This document shows positions 60,543 to 64,000 of a DNA stretch of 64,000 nt, in pieces. How positions within the stretch are numbered: the stretch's first letter is position 1; every line of letters begins with the position of its first letter. The DNA comes from Promerops cafer (Eukaryota > Chordata > Aves > Passeriformes > Nectariniidae): assembly GCA_013398275.1 (NCBI GenBank), contig VZSE01006029.1:372001-436000 (forward strand), read 5' to 3'. Below the pieces are notes generated by a model. That model was not told the origin of the DNA and did not search any database. It worked only from the letters and a program-made list of their open reading frames with translations. Both the position numbers and the translations under genes were made by a program.

Positions 60543-61002
60543 AGGAAGGTGATTTTCTTCCTCTGTTCTTGCAAGACTCCAGCCAGAGTGTTCAGCTCTG
60601 GGGCCCCCAACATAAGAAGGACATGGACGTGCTGGAGTGAAGCCAGAGGAGGCCACAATGATGATCAGAGCCTCTCCTACGAAGACAGGCTGAAACAGTT
60701 GGGGCTATTCAGCCTGGAAAAGAGGAGGCTCTGGGGAGACATTAGAGCACCTTCCAGTACCTGAAGGTGGCTACAAGAAAGATGCAGAGGGACTTTTTAC
60801 AAGTGATAGGTCAAGGGGCCTGTGTGAGAGTGTTGAGGCACGGGAACAGGTTGCCCAGAGGAGAAGTAGTGGATGGAAGTGTTCAAGGCCAGGCTGGATG
60901 GGGCTTTGAGTAAGCTGGTCTAGTAGGAGGTGCCCATGCCCATGGCAGAGGATGTTGAATCTGATGATCTTTAGGGTCCCTTCTAATCCAAGCCATTCTA
61001 TG
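60543..61002 (+). mobile_element. CR1 LINE 3' fragment
   Basis: A + oriented CR1 end: TTCAGCTCTGGGGCCCCCAA, CATAAGAAGGACATGGACG, then SYEDRLKQLGLFSLEKRRL in translation. It continues with CAGGCTGGATGGGGCTTTG, CTGGTCTAGTAGGAGGTGC and the terminus GATGATCTTTAGGGTCCC with CCATTCTATGG. Internal deletions are present in the 3' UTR part (60770-60860). Its orientation is opposite to the inferred NKAIN3 transcript. Confidence 0.94.
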
Positions 61003-61890
61003 GTACCTCAGAGAATAACAGAAAAACAAAATGCAACCCAAAAAGACAGACCCAAAGCCATCATATCATCTCATGCAGGAAAATGCTGGATGATCCAATG
61101 AATGGAAAGTAAGAATTTAACCTCTACCCTGACCAGCCTGCTCATATTATTGACCCAAGTGGAACCTTCTGAGAGGACTTGCAGGAGTGGCTGACACAGA
61201 AATGCACCTCAGAAGTAATTGCCAAAGCCTGAATGACATGCAGTAGCTTAGACCAGCCATTAATCAAATCACACAGAAATAAAAGCTTTGAATAATAATC
61301 AGGAGCTGGCTAAAATTCACAAGAGTGTAGAAATTCATATAAGGCAGCATGAATGAGTACAGGTTGTCTGAAAACTTTTCTTATAATCTGGTTTGCAGGG
61401 CAGGGTGGAAAAGTAGCATACAGTATTTCTCTCTGTGGGTATCAATTCAAAAATATTTTTGGACATTGCATAGTTCAGTGTTCTTTTCCTATTACTATTT
61501 TTTTTAATATATGCAAGGAAAGTCACACCAAAAAAATCCCTTCTGTGTCTACCATACTTTGACTTTTTTTGTCTTTCTGTGTGTGTTTGTTGAAATACTA
61601 GGGTGATGAACAATAGCAGATGACAGAAAGGTGGAGATACGATGCCCTTTCTTGATCATCCTTTTGTTTTTCCTAATCAATTTTCATCTAACAGCATATT
61701 TAGTAGATGATCTACCCCACATGTGCTTTAGCTTGTGTATGAATATGCCGTATTTAATCCATAGAATAAATGATTCAGTTTTGAGCCACAGTCGAACTGG
61801 GTTTTCTTGTCTTTGGAAGGAACAATACTATAATTAGAAACATGGCAGAATTTATGTGCTTGGCAGCAAATATAGCAGCCTCTTCACTCA

Positions 61891-61981
61891 GCACAAACTG
61901 TAATTATTCAATATGAGGACATGGGGACAAACATGACAGAATGGTGTAGGATGAAAGATGGTGGAAGGGGAAAGCCATGTC
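61891..61981 (+). repeat. 91-bp dispersed duplication, copy 1
   Basis: It starts GCACAAACTGTAATTATTCA and ends AAAGCCATGTC. It is a direct repeat of 63624-63714 at the same length, with about ten substitutions. The flanking sequence is unrelated to that of the other copy. Confidence 0.95.
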
Positions 61982-62074
61982 CTTGTTTGATCCTGCCCGC
62001 TGTAGTTGTCACTATGGATAACATTGTTTAATTTTTTCAAGCTGCTACCTGAATATGCAGAGGGATGTACATAA

Positions 62075-62092
62075 ACACACACACACACACAC
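62075..62092 (+). repeat. (AC)n microsatellite
   Basis: Nine perfect AC dinucleotides. Confidence 0.95.
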
Positions 62093-63623
62093 TCACGTCC
62101 TTATAATCCTTTGTGGAGTGGTCTGCTGTGATACGTGAGAAACAAGAACACCATAAAAGCTGCAATGTTATCAGTTTGCTCAGGTATTCCCACTTAAACT
62201 GTGTGCTAAAAGGCTTTTGTGCTTTATTCCCACTGGGCAGAAAAGCCATCAAGAATTGCAGTGAAGCTTTACTTTCTATCAGCGCCTAATGAATTTCCAA
62301 AGCCGCTTCTCCCGTCATGTCTGACCCAGAGTGATCCCTTAAATCACATGTCCCTGGCAGTTTATTTGATTGCAGTAGATGGTCCCTGTATATATATGTT
62401 GTGGCTTCATGTCCTACTCACTCCTGTTTCTTACCAGCAGTTTTCACTTGACACTGCACCCCACTGCTCGCTTTGCCTTCATCTGGGTCTGATTCTGCAG
62501 CCTGAAGCCAAGGGTGCATCCCCAGAGCAGTATTTCCTTTCCAAGGTATCTAAGCTCAGCCTGTAATCAGGCAGAATGCAAATACACAAGCTACACTGGA
62601 GCCATCCTAGAAAGGACTTTTCTCCCACTATCAGTACAAAACCACCTCAGGCATCCCTCCATGGCCAGTGAGTGTCCCCCCACATTCCCCACATTTTGGG
62701 TGTATGGGAGGCATTTTCTTGTTTTTCCCCAGAGCAAAGTGTTGTCAGGATGTTTTAGCATATGGGAGGTAGATTTGGCCCTAACTCCTGCCATGAGGCT
62801 ACTCCTGCAAAGAAATGCAAATGCAGCAAGAGAGTCTGCACCTGGCAAAAGTAACTGCTCATTTGTTGCACTGAGAATGTTCTGACTGGAGACAGGTTTC
62901 ACATGGAAGTATCTTTGGACTCCCTGACTCTGGCTCATCTAGGCTGAGCTTCTGGTTACAGCAGGTAGTTTCTTTCTGGGAAACAAGCTCAGATTTGATC
63001 TAGGACAGAGGTGATGGTGCTTATTTGGGTCATGTTCTGACACGAAGAGAGACTGAATTACCCAGCCTGAAGGAGATTATGTCAGGCAGAGAAAATGTTA
63101 ACCTACTTCTCTTCCTTCTCCTTGCATCCAGAACTGGGCTGGATCTTTGCCAGGAAATCTTCCCCCTTACATCAGGGACACCAGAGTCTCGAGAGCATGT
63201 CCTTAGACCTTGGAAAAAACCTTATTAAACATGGGGGAAGCTGAAGGTATCACCAAAACAGGCACCTTTGGACATCTGGAATATGTTCCTAGAGTTCCTG
63301 TGCTCTTGGACAGGGTGTTTGAACTCTCCTTCTTTTCTTCCTTTCAGGTACAAATAAGTTTAAGCCGTCTAAACCATGCTATGCAGCTCAGACTAGCTGA
63401 ATAAATACCTGGGAAGTTAAACTTTATGGCACTCTGTCCCCTGCTGAAACAATTCCCTCATAGTGTGAGGAGAAGTAGCGCTGGCTCATTTAAAGCAAAT
63501 TCAGGTAGGTCTATTTTAATGGCAACTCTCACAGCTCTTTCAAATGTTAACTTTTACAAAAGCCAGTTTAGACCAAAAGGAAAATAACAGAGAGGCAGTC
63601 TGGCTTCTGTAATAAGCAAATTG

Positions 63624-63714
63624 GCACAAACTGTAATTACTCAATATGAGGACATGGGGACAAACATGACAGAATGGTGTAGAAGGAAGAATAATGGAAA
63701 GGGAAAGCTATGTC
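63624..63714 (+). repeat. 91-bp dispersed duplication, copy 2
   Basis: It starts GCACAAACTGTAATTACTCA and ends AAAGCTATGTC. It lies 1.73 kb to the right of copy 1, in the same orientation and without indels. Confidence 0.95.
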
Positions 63715-63852
63715 ATATTAAAGCCCTTTGGGGGATAATTCAATTGATACAGAACACTTACAACTCTGGAAACTTCTTTGACCAGATCCCTAACCACAGC
63801 TTCTCAGTAATTACATGCTGTCATGGAATAAAAATTGTTCATCTTTTAACCT

Positions 63853-64000
63853 CATAGAAGAGAACAGAATAGGACTGGGCTATTTCAAATGGAAGGGACC
63901 TACAACAATCACCTAGTCCAAGTGCCTGACCCTTTCACTTCTGAAAAAAGGCTAAAGCATATTGTTAGGGGCATTGTCCAAATGTCCAGATCTTATTGAC
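63853..64000 (-). mobile_element. CR1 LINE 3' end, cut by window edge
   Basis: On + it reads AATAGGACTGGGC, AATGGAAGGGACCTACAACA and ATCACCTAGTCCAAGTGCC, then AGGCTAAAGCATATTGTTAG and GGGCATTGTCCAAATGTCC. This is a reversed CR1 terminus of a subfamily different from the others here. It runs off the right end of the window. Confidence 0.85.

Larger units (their letters stand above)
61003..63852 (-). other. NKAIN3 intron (inferred)
   Basis: No exon was recognised. It contains both copies of a 91-bp duplication and an (AC)n tract. Open frames near 62220-62940 on both strands show no known domain. Confidence 0.4.

Noticed and set aside
1..64000. CRISPR arrays, operons, bacterial mobile elements or an integrated viral genome
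   Set aside because: No regularly spaced repeats, no dense one-strand gene layout and no viral gag, pol or env frames were seen; only a solo LTR is present.

Overview
This window is nuclear DNA from a bird, most likely a songbird. It is AT-rich and intron-rich. It carries many old chicken-repeat-1 (CR1) LINE fragments, one avian-type solo endogenous-retrovirus LTR, and a tRNA-Ile-headed SINE with a CR1-like tail, the layout known from passerine genomes (TguSINE1 type). There are no operons, bacterial genes or CRISPR arrays. Five runs of N and several long homopolymers point to a draft assembly.

Gene 1 (positions 1-4137, + strand): the last four coding exons of GGH (gamma-glutamyl hydrolase), about 152 codons covering roughly the C-terminal half of the enzyme. 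They include the catalytic His in a QWHPEK motif. Splice sites and codon phases join cleanly, and the stop codon is at 4135-4137. The start of the gene lies left of the window.

Gene 2 (- strand): one exon at 29769-29852 encodes the cytoplasmic tail of an NKAIN-family protein. It is most likely NKAIN3, the convergent neighbour of GGH on human chromosome 8q. Its upstream exons lie to the right, probably beyond base 64000, so most of 29.9-64 kb is read as NKAIN3 intron. Its last exon and 3' UTR should lie between about 5.8 and 29.8 kb and were not located.

Mobile elements: CR1 pieces at 2.9, 13.4-14.4 (reverse-transcriptase C-terminal region with frameshifts) and 60.5 kb on +, and at 22.5, 31.3, 42.3, 43.1, 55.1 and 63.9 kb on -; a solo LTR at 8.3-8.9 kb; the SINE at 40.3 kb; and a probable ancient fold-back DNA transposon at 52.3-52.6 kb. 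Other structure includes a 120-bp tandem duplication joined by a single N (43.2-43.5 kb), a 91-bp dispersed duplication (61.9 and 63.6 kb), microsatellites, and a CpG-rich block inside a GGH intron.

The rest is ordinary non-coding avian DNA; most open frames in it are short and repeat-derived or chance. I did not find a convincing new biological system. The best leads are an unexplained 178-codon open frame (45.5-46.1 kb), the fold-back element, the dispersed 91-bp duplication and the CpG-rich intronic block.
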